Source of the DNA: Rhodovulum sp. 12E13
GTDB taxonomy: Bacteria > Pseudomonadota > Alphaproteobacteria > Rhodobacterales > Rhodobacteraceae
Assembly: GCF_003340565.1 (NCBI RefSeq)
Contig: NZ_QPLK01000010.1
Span: 62,001-126,000, forward strand
Reading direction: 5' to 3'
DNA: 64,000 nt
Positions 44,785 through 53,606 of the stretch are shown here, one piece after another; positions within the stretch are counted from its first letter, which is position 1; every line of letters begins with the position of its first letter. A program made the translations under genes and the position numbers. Below the pieces are notes generated by a model. That model had not been told where the DNA came from. It worked only from the letters and a program-made list of their open reading frames with translations, and searched no databases.

Positions 44785-44941
44785 GAGAAGCGGCTTCGAA
44801 GCCGCTTCTCCCGGCGCGCTTCCGTCGAGGTCGCGCGCCGATCGACGCCCTGCAGGAGCGGCACCCGTGAGGGCCAGATGCGCAGGGCCTGTGCCTGTTC
44901 CCGCCCTGGCAAGCGGCGGCAAGCGGCTTCGAAGCCGCTTG
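44785..44941. repeat. Two copies of a long perfect palindrome in a convergent gap
   Basis: Palindromes at 44785-44810 (26 bp, arm GAGAAGCGGCTTC) and 44920-44941 (22 bp, arm CAAGCGGCTTC) share the same 20-bp centre, AAGCGGCTTC plus its complement. They lie 133 bases apart in the gap between degP (plus) and the PG-binding lipoprotein (minus), after the degP terminator. Confidence 0.92.
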
Positions 44942-44963
44942 GCCGGGTGGCCGCCGATGCGCC

Positions 44964-45500
44964 TCACTCCCCGGCGGGCGCAGCCACGGTGACGAGGCCC
45001 ATCTGCCGGGCGGCGGCGCGCGAGAGAGTGCCGCTGTCGAGCCCGCGGGGGGTCTGATACGCGCGCACCGCTTCCCGGGTCGCCTGATCGAGCCGGCCCG
45101 TCACCGGCCCGTCATGGAGATCGCGCGCCGCGAGCGCCCGCTGGAGCGCGGCGATCCGTGCCTCGCCCAGTTCCCCGGGGCAGAGCGCGTCGAACCAGAG
45201 CTCTGCGGCCGGCCGAACCACTGTCTCGCGCCGCTCGATGCGGGTGATCGGCGCCTCACGCAGCGTGCCGTCAGGCGCGAGACCCGGCGGCTCCACGGTC
45301 ATCTCCGCAAGCTCGACGGCCACCGTGGCGTCGCGTGTCTCCTGCGCCCAGCAGGCATCCGCTGGCGCATCCTCAGGGCGCGCGGGGAGGGTCTCGATGC
45401 GCTCGGCCGGGCGCGGCGCCGCCGCCTGCGGCGGGGCGCGGTCCCCGCTCGCGAGGCAGGCGGCGAGGGGCCAGCAGGTCAGCAGGATGCGCAGGTGCAT
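44964..45500 (-). CDS. Lipoprotein with peptidoglycan-binding domain
   Basis: 178 residues. N-terminus MHLRILLTCWPLAAC has a lipobox (LAAC), so it is a predicted lipoprotein with lipidated Cys15. A central ~70-residue segment is unassigned (with Cys residues in DACWAQE and DALCPGE that could pair), and the C-terminus carries a PG_binding_1-like module, EARIAALQRALAARDLHDGPVTGRLDQATREAVRAYQ. ATG 45500 follows AGGAGGG. The gene is 83 bases downstream of xseA on the same strand. Confidence 0.82.
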   Translation of the reverse strand: MHLRILLTCWPLAACLASGDRAPPQAAAPRPAERIETLPARPEDAPADACWAQETRDATVAVELAEMTVEPPGLAPDGTLREAPITRIERRETVVRPAAELWFDALCPGELGEARIAALQRALAARDLHDGPVTGRLDQATREAVRAYQTPRGLDSGTLSRAAARQMGLVTVAAPAGE

Positions 45501-45583
45501 GCTCAGGCCCTCCTGGGCCCGCATCGGGCGGCGGACCTCGCGGGAATGCTGGCCGCAGGCGGCTCCGCGGCCAATCGCGGGGC

Positions 45584-47086
45584 TCAGAACAGGCTTCCCT
45601 GGTCCGGCGGCTCGGGCCGCGCCCTGGGGCGCGGTGCCGGACCGGGCGAGGCGCCGCCGATCCTCAGGCGCCCGTCGGCGAACTCGATCTCGAGCGCGCC
45701 CGCCGCCCTTGCCTCGGCCCGGCCAGTCACGACCTGGCCGGCGGAGTCGCGCACCACGGCATAGCCGCGCGCGAGCGTTCCCTTGTAGCTGAGCGAGCCG
45801 AGCAGGCGGCCGAAGCCCGCGACCCGCTCGGCCCGTAGTTCCAAGAGGCCGGACGCTGCCGCATCGAGCCGTCGGCCCTGCGCGGCCACCTCGCGCCGTC
45901 GGGCGGCGATCCCGCGGGCCACGAGATCGGGCCGCAGCCGCTCCGCGAGGCGGTCGAGCCGCGCCGCCTCGCCCCTGAGCCGCGCCCGCAGCCCCTGAGC
46001 ACGCAGACCCGCGCCGGCTTGCGCCAGCGTCAGTCGCCGCCCCTGCACCGCCCCGCGCAGGGCGGCGGGCAGGCGCATCGCGGCGTAGTCGAGCCGCTGG
46101 CGCGGCCCCTCCAGGAGCTGCGAGAGGCGGGGCAGGGCGCGCGACAGGTCGCGCAGGCGCTCGCGTCGCCGGTCGAGGCCCCGTGCCATCGCGCCCGTCG
46201 CGCGCGATTCGAGCCCCGAGACCGCCGACAGGCAGTCGAGCCGCACCGGCACCGCCATCTCGGCCGCGGCGGTGGGCGTGGGGGCCCGGCAATCGGAGAC
46301 GTGGTCGATCAGCGTCGTGTCGGTCTCGTGCCCCACGGCCGAGATCAGCGGGATCCGCGAGGCGGCGGCGGCGCGCGCCACGACCTCTTCGTTGAAGCCC
46401 CAGAGATCCTCGATCGAGCCGCCGCCGCGTGCCACGATCAGCAGGTCGGGCCGGGGGATCGGCCCGCCGGGCGAAAGCGCGTTGAACCCCTCTATGGCAC
46501 GCGCGACCTGCGGCGCGCAGGCCGGCCCCTGCACCGCCACGGGCCAGACGATCACGTGGCGCGGAAAGCGTTCCGACAGGCGGTGCAGGATGTCGCGGAT
46601 CACCGCGCCCGAGGGCGATGTGACGACGCCGATCACGCGCGGCAGGCGCGGCAGGGGCCGCTTGCGCGCCGCGTCGAACAGCCCCTCGGCGGCGAGCGCG
46701 CGCTTGCGCTTCTCGAGCATCGCCATCAGCGCGCCTTCACCCGCGGCTTCCACCTGGTCGACTGTCAGCTGGTACTTCGACTGGCCGCCGAAGATCGTCA
46801 GGCGGCCGGTGGCGACGACCTCCATCCCCTCCTCGGGGCGTTGCTGCAGGCGCCCGACCTGCCCTTTCCAGCAGACCGAAGCGAGCACGTTCCGTTCGTC
46901 CTTGATGTCGAAATAGAGATGGCCGGAGCGCGCCACGAACACGCGCCCCACCTCGCCCCGTACCCGCACCCGGCCGAAGGCGCCCTCGAGCGTCCTTTTC
47001 ACCGCGCCCGAGATTTCGGCGACGGTATATTCGGGGGTGTTGCCGGGGCTCGGGCCCTCGCGGCTATCCTCGATCAGGTCGTCCAT
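45584..47086 (-). CDS. xseA: Exodeoxyribonuclease VII large subunit
   Basis: Large subunit of ExoVII, which degrades single-stranded DNA to oligonucleotides. N-terminal OB-fold (VRVRGEVGRVFVARSGHLYFDIKD), catalytic domain with VTSPSGAVIRDILHRL, DLLIVARGGGSIEDLWGFNEE and AVGHETDTTLIDHVSDCRAPTPTAAAE, a long coiled-coil region, and the C-terminal LARGYAVVRD motif. 500 aa. ATG 47086 has GAGGAGAGG. The small subunit xseB is not nearby. Divergent from purD. Confidence 0.96.
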   Translation of the reverse strand: MDDLIEDSREGPSPGNTPEYTVAEISGAVKRTLEGAFGRVRVRGEVGRVFVARSGHLYFDIKDERNVLASVCWKGQVGRLQQRPEEGMEVVATGRLTIFGGQSKYQLTVDQVEAAGEGALMAMLEKRKRALAAEGLFDAARKRPLPRLPRVIGVVTSPSGAVIRDILHRLSERFPRHVIVWPVAVQGPACAPQVARAIEGFNALSPGGPIPRPDLLIVARGGGSIEDLWGFNEEVVARAAAASRIPLISAVGHETDTTLIDHVSDCRAPTPTAAAEMAVPVRLDCLSAVSGLESRATGAMARGLDRRRERLRDLSRALPRLSQLLEGPRQRLDYAAMRLPAALRGAVQGRRLTLAQAGAGLRAQGLRARLRGEAARLDRLAERLRPDLVARGIAARRREVAAQGRRLDAAASGLLELRAERVAGFGRLLGSLSYKGTLARGYAVVRDSAGQVVTGRAEARAAGALEIEFADGRLRIGGASPGPAPRPRARPEPPDQGSLF

Positions 47087-47237
47087 GCGCCTCTCCTCGC
47101 CCGCCATCCTAGGGCGCGCGCGGGGCGGGACCAAGGGCGCAGTCGCGCGCCGGGCGGCCTGCCAGGCGCGTGCGCCGGCGCTTGCTCCTGATGCGCGCCG
47201 ACCCTAGACACCGCGGGGGACACGCGGAGGCGGCGCC

Positions 47238-48521
47238 ATGAACATCCTGATCCTCGGCGGCGGCGGCCGCGAGCACGCGCTGGCCTGGGCCGTCCTGCAG
47301 AATCCGCGCTGCGACCGCCTGATCGTCGCGCCGGGCAATGCCGGGATCGCAGGCATCGCCGATTGCGCCGATCTCGACATCACCGATCCGGGCGCCGTCG
47401 TCACCTTCGCCGAGGAGGAGAGCGTCGATTTCGTCATCATCGGCCCGGAGGCGCCGCTGGCCGCCGGCGTGGCCGACCGGCTGGCCGAGGCGGGCATCCT
47501 CGTCTTCGGCCCCTCGGCCGAAGCGGCGCGGCTCGAGGCGTCGAAGGCTTTCGCCAAGGAGGTCTGCAATGCCTGCGGGGCCCCCACGGCCCCTTATGCG
47601 CGGTTCACCGATGCCGAAGCCGCGAAGGCCCACGTGGCCGCACGGGGCGCGCCGATCGTGGTCAAGGCCGACGGGCTCGCCGCCGGCAAGGGCGTCGTGG
47701 TGGCCGAGAGCGTGGCCGAGGCCGAGGCCGCCATCGACGCGATGCTGGGCGGCGCCTTCGGGCAGGCGGGCGCCGAGGTGGTGATCGAGGCGTTCATGGC
47801 GGGCGAGGAGGCGTCGTTCTTCGTGCTCTGCGACGGCGCGCATGTCCTGCCCGTCGGCACCGCGCAGGACCACAAGCGCATCGGCGAGGGCGATACCGGC
47901 CCGAACACGGGGGGCATGGGCGCCTATTCCCCCGCGCCAGTGATGACGCCGGAGGTGGAGGCGCGGGCGCTCGACGAGATCGTGCGGCCCACCGTGGCCG
48001 AGCTGGCGCGCCGCGGCACGCCCTATCGCGGGGTGCTTTATGCCGGGCTGATGATCGAGAACGGGCGGCCGCGGCTGGTGGAATACAATGTCCGCTTCGG
48101 CGATCCCGAATGCCAGGCGCTGATGATGCGGCTCGGGGGGCAGGCGCTCGACCTGATGCTGGCCGCGGCCGAGGGGCGCCTCGACCGCGCCCGCGTCCAT
48201 TGGGCCGACGACCACGCCGTGACGGTGGTGATCGCCGCGCAGGGCTACCCCGGCGCGGTGGAGAAGGGGGCGCCCATAGGCGGGCTCGACGGGCTGCCCG
48301 AGGACAGCTTTCACATGATGTTCCACGGGGGCACGGCTTTTGCCGAGGGGCGGATCGTGGCGGCAGGCGGTCGTGTGCTGAACGCCACCGCACGCGGCGC
48401 CACGCTCGCGGAGGCGCGCGACCGGGCCTACGCGCTGGCCGGCGCGGTCGAGCTCCCCGGGGGCCTCATGCGCCGCGATATCGGCTGGCGGGCGCTCGGA
48501 AAGCCCTCGCACGAGGGCTGA
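47238..48521 (+). CDS. purD: Phosphoribosylamine--glycine ligase (GARS)
   Basis: Second step of purine synthesis, ATP-grasp enzyme. N-terminal ILILGGGGREHALAW, then GPEAPLAAGVADRL, ATP-binding VVKADGLAAGKGVVVAES, QDHKRIGEGDTGPNTGGMGAYSP, and the metal-binding EYNVRFGDPECQALMMRL. 427 aa. Monofunctional, as in most bacteria. Transcribed divergently from xseA, with 151 bases between starts. Confidence 0.97.
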   Translation: MNILILGGGGREHALAWAVLQNPRCDRLIVAPGNAGIAGIADCADLDITDPGAVVTFAEEESVDFVIIGPEAPLAAGVADRLAEAGILVFGPSAEAARLEASKAFAKEVCNACGAPTAPYARFTDAEAAKAHVAARGAPIVVKADGLAAGKGVVVAESVAEAEAAIDAMLGGAFGQAGAEVVIEAFMAGEEASFFVLCDGAHVLPVGTAQDHKRIGEGDTGPNTGGMGAYSPAPVMTPEVEARALDEIVRPTVAELARRGTPYRGVLYAGLMIENGRPRLVEYNVRFGDPECQALMMRLGGQALDLMLAAAEGRLDRARVHWADDHAVTVVIAAQGYPGAVEKGAPIGGLDGLPEDSFHMMFHGGTAFAEGRIVAAGGRVLNATARGATLAEARDRAYALAGAVELPGGLMRRDIGWRALGKPSHEG

Positions 48522-48849
48522 GCCGTCCAACAAGAGGCCGGGGCATTTTTTTCGCGCCTCGCGCAGCGTGATCTCGTGTGAGCGCGGGGCGCAAGCGCGC
48601 CCCGGTCCTGAAACGAACGTGGCCGGCATCCCGTCGCATGCCCTGATTTTGCTCGGGCATCCGCAAGCGGACGCCGGCAAGTCCACGCGCATCTTCGTGA
48701 TGTGCAAATTTGCACCGAGGGCACGTCCACCGTGGGCGTTTCAAGGATCTGCGCAGGGCACCAGGTGCCCCTCATCGAGAGCGGGACACGCCGCAGGCAC
48801 CCGCCCCGAAGCGACAGAAATCGATACACGCAACCCAAGGAGACCGATC
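48522..48849. other. Intergenic stretch with an operator-like palindrome
   Basis: About 330 bases between purD and a secreted-protein gene. It contains a run of seven T (48546-48552) shortly after purD without a clear stem, a GC hairpin (48586-48603, arms GGGGCGC/GCGCCCC) and a perfect 14-bp palindrome GTGCAAATTTGCAC (48702-48715). The palindrome lies ~135 bases before the next start and could be a regulator site. Confidence 0.55.
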
Positions 48850-49269
48850 ATGACCCGCACCCTGACCCTCGCCGCCGCCGCCCTCGCCCTTGCAGCGCCG
48901 GCCTTCGCCCAGAGTGTCGCCTCGCCGGCCGACATCGTCGCCCGCCACGCCGCCGAGACCGGCCAGCAGCAGACCGTCCGCTTCATCGAGCGGGGTGGGT
49001 TCGACGGCAGCTACACGACCTTCGGCGAAGGCTCGGCACGCATCTCGGCGCTCGAGGTCGCCCTGAAGCACGCCGAAGAGAGCGACGATCGCCAGCGTGC
49101 CGAGCACATCCGCGATCAGCTCCAGGCGTCGCGGACGGACGGAATGACCGCCTTCGTCGCAACGCGCAGCCCCAACCGCGTGTCGGCCCTCGAAGTGGCG
49201 CTCCGCCACGCCGAAGAGAGCGACGACCGTCAGCGCGCGGCGTTCCTCCGGTCGCAGCTCGCCGAGTGA
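48850..49269 (+). CDS. Small secreted protein with duplicated SALEVALxHAEESDDRQRA motif
   Basis: 139 residues. A signal peptide of ~21 residues ends ALAAPAFA-Q. Two near-identical segments follow (~residues 68-95 and ~112-138), each reading SALEVAL(K/R)HAEESDDRQRA and then a short helix ending in QL. The repeats are predicted amphipathic helices; between them lies a Gly/Thr-rich turn. ATG 48850 follows AAGGAG. No family recognised. The very high repeat conservation suggests a recent duplication or strong selection on a binding surface. Confidence 0.8.
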   Translation: MTRTLTLAAAALALAAPAFAQSVASPADIVARHAAETGQQQTVRFIERGGFDGSYTTFGEGSARISALEVALKHAEESDDRQRAEHIRDQLQASRTDGMTAFVATRSPNRVSALEVALRHAEESDDRQRAAFLRSQLAE

Positions 49270-49307
49270 GGCGGGCGCGCGACGCGGCCCGATCAGCTTC
49301 GGCACCG

Positions 49308-49337
49308 AACGGCCCGTGCCATTGGCGCGGGCCGTTT
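49308..49337. terminator. Bidirectional terminator hairpin
   Basis: 13-pair stem AACGGCCCGTGCC / GGCGCGGGCCGTT with one T-G wobble and a 3-base loop, followed by TTT on the plus strand and its complement AAA... on the other side being weak. It sits between convergent genes (stop at 49269 plus, stop at 49342 minus). Confidence 0.8.
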
Positions 49338-49341
49338 GCCG

Positions 49342-50075
49342 TCAGCGGCAGGCGAGCGCGGCGGCGAAGCTCTGCCGGCCCTCGTGCGGCCCGATCTCGC
49401 GGCTCGCGAGCCGGTCGCCCTCCAGTCGCGTCGCCAGCAGTCGCGCCCAGTCGGCCGAGGCGGTGACGATCTCGGGCCCCGCGCCGCAGTCGCGGATGCC
49501 GCCCGAGATCACCTCGTCGCCGATCCGGTGGTTCGTGACGCCTTCGAGCGTGGCGACCTCGGTCAGGCCCCCGGCGGCCCAGCTCCACACGCGAAGGGTG
49601 CGGGCAAGGTGCGGCCGGTCCACATAGGCGAGGTCGGTCACGCCATCCCCGTTCAGATCGGCGACGCCCACCGGTGCAAGCCAGCGAAAGCGCTGACCGA
49701 TGTGCGGCGTTGCGTGCGCCTTCACGAGCGCGCCCAGCCGGAGCGAATAGATGGCGAGCTGTGCGCCCAGCTGCGGGTCGGTCTCGACGACGATCACGTC
49801 GGCCGCGCCGTCGCCGTCGGCATCCGCGACGCGGGGGGCGATGTCTTCGAACACGTGGTCGGGTTCGAGACCCTCGCGAAGGTCGACCCGCAGCGTGCGC
49901 CCGTCGGACGTGGTCACGGCGAGCACGGCCTTCTCCCGGATCGATCCCATGATGCGATGCGGATAGGTGTCGAGCGGCACCTCGTAACGGGCGCCCACGA
50001 TACTGACGTCGGGCCCGCCGTCGGCCGCGGCGCAGCCGGCCGCGGCGAGATAGGCAAGAGCGGCGGCGAGCCGCA

Positions 50076-50076
<1 letters not shown>
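49342..50076 (-). CDS. Exported FG-GAP/VCBS-repeat-like protein
   Basis: 244 residues with an N-terminal signal sequence (~1-18; AAAGC is a poor lipobox, so lipidation is uncertain). Calcium-loop motifs of FG-GAP repeats are clear: VADADGDGAADVIVVE and GVADLNGDGVTDLAYVD, each in a beta-propeller blade context. Only three or four blades fit, fewer than the seven of an integrin propeller. Its start touches the ferredoxin stop (TGATG), so it is translated from the same message. Function unknown. Confidence 0.85.
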
Positions 50077-50441
<365 letters not shown>

Positions 50442-50531
50442 TTAGGCGAAAGTGCGCGCGATGGCCAGAGCCGCCCCGCGCCGCGTGAGGGCGGCCCGCG
50501 GACGCGGCCAGGCTTGCCTGCGCGGCCAGAT

Positions 50532-50546
50532 GTTCTATTTTCGTTC
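50532..50546. promoter_or_regulatory. LexA (SOS) box, alphaproteobacterial type
   Basis: GTTC-TATTTTC-GTTC matches exactly the direct-repeat consensus GTTC-N7-GTTC of alphaproteobacterial LexA. The AT-rich spacer may double as the -10 region. It ends 2 bases before the ATG of the OB-fold gene at 50549, implying SOS control of that gene with a very short or absent leader. Confidence 0.85.
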
Positions 50547-50548
50547 CT

Positions 50549-50962
50549 ATGCGCGGCAGTCGCCCCGTCACCGACACCTGGGCTCCCCCGCCCGCCTGGC
50601 CCCGTCCGCCCGCGGCTGTGCCGGCCGCCCGCCTGTCCGAGCCGCCGAACGGCGCGCGCGTGACGGTGGCGGGGCTGGTGCTGGTGCGCCAGCGGCCGGG
50701 CACCGCCAAGGGCGTGATCTTCGTCACGCTCGAGGACGAGACGGGCACGGTCAACGTGGTGGTCTGGGCCAAGGTCTACGAACGGTTCCGCCGCGCGGTG
50801 ATCGCCGGGCGCCTGCTGCGCGTGACGGGCCGCATCCAGCGCGAGGGGCCGGTGCTGCATGTCGTGGCCGACGAGATCGAGGATATATCTGCCATGCTCG
50901 ACCGCCTGCTCGAGCCCGATTTCCGCCCGCCGCTCTGCAAGGCCGGCGACCAGCCCGCCTGA
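50549..50962 (+). CDS. Orphan OB-fold protein resembling the DnaE2 C-terminus
   Basis: 137 residues. After a Pro-rich first ~30 residues the sequence RVTVAGLVLVRQRPGTAKGVIFVTLEDETG and VVVWAKVYERFRRAVIAGRLLRVTGRIQREGPVLHVVAD is an OB-fold closely like the C-terminal nucleic-acid-binding domain of error-prone DNA polymerase DnaE2 (ImuC). The polymerase domains, imuA and imuB are not adjacent, so it is either a free-standing OB-fold protein or a relic of an imuA-imuB-dnaE2 cassette. The intact frame and the LexA box directly upstream argue that it is still used. The ATG at 50549 is almost on the LexA box, so the real start could be slightly downstream. Confidence 0.8.
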   Translation: MRGSRPVTDTWAPPPAWPRPPAAVPAARLSEPPNGARVTVAGLVLVRQRPGTAKGVIFVTLEDETGTVNVVVWAKVYERFRRAVIAGRLLRVTGRIQREGPVLHVVADEIEDISAMLDRLLEPDFRPPLCKAGDQPA

Positions 50963-51373
50963 TCGCTTCGCCCGCCCGGCGCGTCCGATCTTGCTCCGTC
51001 GGTCTCGACATTCGCACCCGCAGCGCCCGTCATCCGCCCCTGGGGCTGTCCGCCCGCCACCCACCGGCGGTGCGGGCTGCTCAGACGGATGTGCCGAGAG
51101 CCCTCGTGCGCCGCGCGGGCCGCCGCGACCAAGCTTCACCGGGAAGGGGCCGTTCCGCCGGAGTGCGGGCGGGCCGGTCATCGCGGATCCTCGCGCGCCC
51201 GACAGGGTCGGGCGGGGTCGCGCCCATCCCGCCGCCCGCCGGCCGGCGCACCGGATCGGACCCGCACCGCCACCGAGCGCATGCCGCGCGCGCGGCCACG
51301 TCAAACCGGAGAGCCGCGATGGCTGCAGGCGACAGAGGGAATGCCCCGGTCCGGTGCTCGTGCGGCTCGCCGT
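50963..51373. other. Intergenic stretch, no gene recognised
   Basis: About 410 bases between the convergent OB-fold gene and the secreted-protein gene. GC-rich, no believable coding frame, no strong hairpin or repeat seen. Confidence 0.5.
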
Positions 51374-51826
51374 TCAGACGCCCACGTCGGGGCCGAGGCA
51401 CATCATCGGCTCGTCGGCCTCGCCGGCCTCGTAGAGCTCGGTCCCTGTCTCGCGGCCCTCGAACAGCGCGCGCAGGCCCCCGCCCTCGCGGTAGAACGTC
51501 CAGCACTGGGGCACCGGATTGTCCTCGTAGGTGAAGCAGATCTGGTCGCCCTGCGGATACCAGACTCCTTCCTTGCACTCGCCGTCGAGGAACGACCACG
51601 TCACTTCGCGGTTCTCGCGGTATTCCTCGACCCCGTAGGCCTGACCCTGCGAGTAGAAATAGAGCGTCTTGCCCGTGGTGTAGGCCTCGAACTCCTCGGC
51701 CGTCATCGGGCTCTGGGCGGCCGTCGCGGGCGGGGCGGCGGCGGTCGCGGCCGCCGCGACGAGGGCGACGGCGAAGGCACGGGGCAGCACCGCGAGTGCG
51801 GCGGACCGGAGGGGCAGGGGGGGCAT
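51374..51826 (-). CDS. Secreted protein of unknown function
   Basis: 150 residues: a signal peptide of ~36 residues (Ala-rich, ending ATAAQ), then a compact domain beginning MTAEEFEAYTTGKTLYFYSQGQAYG and containing WSFLDGECKEGVWYPQGDQICFTYEDNPVPQCWTFY. Three or four cysteines probably form disulfides. The pattern of a Gly-Lys-Thr-Leu strand, a short Trp/Asp-Gly segment and ICFxYED recalls a small beta-sandwich found in several Rhodobacteraceae hypothetical proteins, but I cannot name the family. ATG 51826 follows AAGGAGAG. Divergent from ftsY. Confidence 0.8.
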   Translation of the reverse strand: MPPLPLRSAALAVLPRAFAVALVAAAATAAAPPATAAQSPMTAEEFEAYTTGKTLYFYSQGQAYGVEEYRENREVTWSFLDGECKEGVWYPQGDQICFTYEDNPVPQCWTFYREGGGLRALFEGRETGTELYEAGEADEPMMCLGPDVGV

Positions 51827-51985
51827 GGACTCTCCTTCGTCGCTGCGCGCGCACAATGGCAGATCGTGCCCGCTCTGGCCAGCGGGACCACGGCGTGCAG
51901 GCGGGATGCGGGAAGGGGCGCGGCACCCTTCCATCCGTTCGCCGGGCGGATTAGGTGAGGTTCGAGGCAGGGTCGGGAGAGACCG

Positions 51986-53545
51986 ATGGCGTTTTTCAGG
52001 AAACTCCGCGAGAAGATGTTCAAGTCTTCCTCGAAGCTCGACGAGGGCCTCGAGGCGATCGTGCAGGAGGGCGGCACCGAAGACGCGACGCCCCCCGAGC
52101 CGGAGACGCATCGCGAGTCCGGCCCGGAGGCATCTGCTCGCGCTGCCCCTCGCGCAGACGAGGTGGCCGGCGCGGGCCAGGCGCCCGAGCCCGACCCGGA
52201 GCCGACACCGGAGCCGGCCCCGCCCCCCGCACCGGAGCAGCCCCCCGAGCCGCAGCCAGAGCCCGAGCCGCAGCCAGAGCCCGAGCCGACGCCCGAGCCG
52301 GCGCCCGAGCCGACGCCCCAGCCCGAGCCGGCGCCCGAGCCCGAACCAGAGCCGACCCGCCCGCCCGAGCCCGCGCCGCGGGATCCACGGCCGACGCCCG
52401 AGCCGCCAGGCGCCCCGCAGCCCGCCGACCCGGTGCCCGGGCCGGCCCCGCAGGAGGTGCCGGGCAGCGATGCCCCTGCGGAGGTGCCGCAGGACACGCC
52501 GCCCGAGGAGATCCCGCAGACGCCGCAGGGCCGCCCCGGCTTTCTCGGCCGGTTGCTCGGGCGCGGCGGCAGCGCAGCCCAGCCCGAGCCGGAGGCGGGT
52601 GCGGCGGCCCCCGTCGGCGCGCGCCCGCAGCCCGACCAGCGCCCCGCGCCGATGCCCATGCCGGAGCCGGCGCCGCAGCCCGGCCGCGAGCCCGCTGGCC
52701 CCGTCGTCCGCCGGGTGCTCGACGACGACATGCTCGAAAGCCTCGAGGAGCTTCTGATCGCCACCGACATGGGCGTCGACACCGCGCTCCGCGTCGCGGC
52801 CAACCTCGCCGAGGGGCGGATGGGCCGGCGCCTGTCGACCCGCGAGATCAAGCGGCTGCTGGCGGGCGAGATCGCCCGCATTATGGAGCCGGTCGCCCGC
52901 CCCCTGCCGCTCTACGCGAAGAAGCCGCAGGTCGTGCTCGTCGTCGGCGTCAACGGCTCGGGCAAGACGACGACCATCGGCAAGCTCGCCAGCCAGTTCC
53001 GCGCCGCCGGCAAGAACGTGGTGATCGCCGCCGGTGACACCTTCCGCGCCGCCGCCGTCGAGCAGCTCCAGGTCTGGGGCGACCGCGCCGGCGTTCCGGT
53101 GATGACCGCACCCGAAGGCTCCGACCCTGCCAGCCTCGCCTTCGACGCGATGGCGAAGGCCGAGGCCGAGGGCGCCGACCTGCTGATGATCGACACCGCC
53201 GGCCGCCTGCAGAACCGGCAGGACCTGATGGAGGAGCTCGCCAAGATCGTCCGCGTCATTCGCAAGCGCGACGAGAGCGCGCCGCACAACACGCTCCTGG
53301 TGCTCGACGCGACCACGGGCCAGAACGCGCTGAGCCAGGTCGAGACGTTCCAGAAGCTCGCCGACGTCTCGGGCCTCGTCATGACCAAGCTCGACGGCAC
53401 GGCCCGTGGCGGCGTGCTGGTGGCGCTGGCCGACAGGTTCGGCCTGCCGATCCATGCGATCGGCGTGGGCGAGCAGATCGACGACCTCGCCCCGTTCGAC
53501 CCCGAGGACTTCGCCCGCGCCCTGACCGGGGCCGACGACGCCTGA
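51986..53545 (+). CDS. ftsY: Signal recognition particle receptor FtsY
   Basis: GTPase that docks SRP-ribosome complexes at the membrane. A basic membrane-targeting start (MAFFRKLREKMFKSS) is followed by a ~200-residue Pro/Glu-rich, low-complexity acidic region, then the N domain (~240-305) and G domain with GVNGSGKTTTIGKLAS, DTFRAAAVEQL, DTAGRLQN, TKLDGTARGG and GVGEQIDDL. 519 aa, long because of the acidic linker (many PEPxPEP repeats, encoded around 52190-52380). Followed by ispZ. Confidence 0.97.
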   Translation: MAFFRKLREKMFKSSSKLDEGLEAIVQEGGTEDATPPEPETHRESGPEASARAAPRADEVAGAGQAPEPDPEPTPEPAPPPAPEQPPEPQPEPEPQPEPEPTPEPAPEPTPQPEPAPEPEPEPTRPPEPAPRDPRPTPEPPGAPQPADPVPGPAPQEVPGSDAPAEVPQDTPPEEIPQTPQGRPGFLGRLLGRGGSAAQPEPEAGAAAPVGARPQPDQRPAPMPMPEPAPQPGREPAGPVVRRVLDDDMLESLEELLIATDMGVDTALRVAANLAEGRMGRRLSTREIKRLLAGEIARIMEPVARPLPLYAKKPQVVLVVGVNGSGKTTTIGKLASQFRAAGKNVVIAAGDTFRAAAVEQLQVWGDRAGVPVMTAPEGSDPASLAFDAMAKAEAEGADLLMIDTAGRLQNRQDLMEELAKIVRVIRKRDESAPHNTLLVLDATTGQNALSQVETFQKLADVSGLVMTKLDGTARGGVLVALADRFGLPIHAIGVGEQIDDLAPFDPEDFARALTGADDA

Positions 53546-53606
53546 GCCCACGCTTGACAGCCGGTGCCCGCGCGCGCACCTCCCCCCGAAGCCGAGAGGA
53601 GCGCCC

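Noticed and set aside
48503-48552. Possible purD terminator (GCCCTC/GAGGGC stem and a run of T)
   Set aside because: The stem lies inside the coding end and the T-run is 27 bases further on, so they do not form a standard intrinsic terminator.
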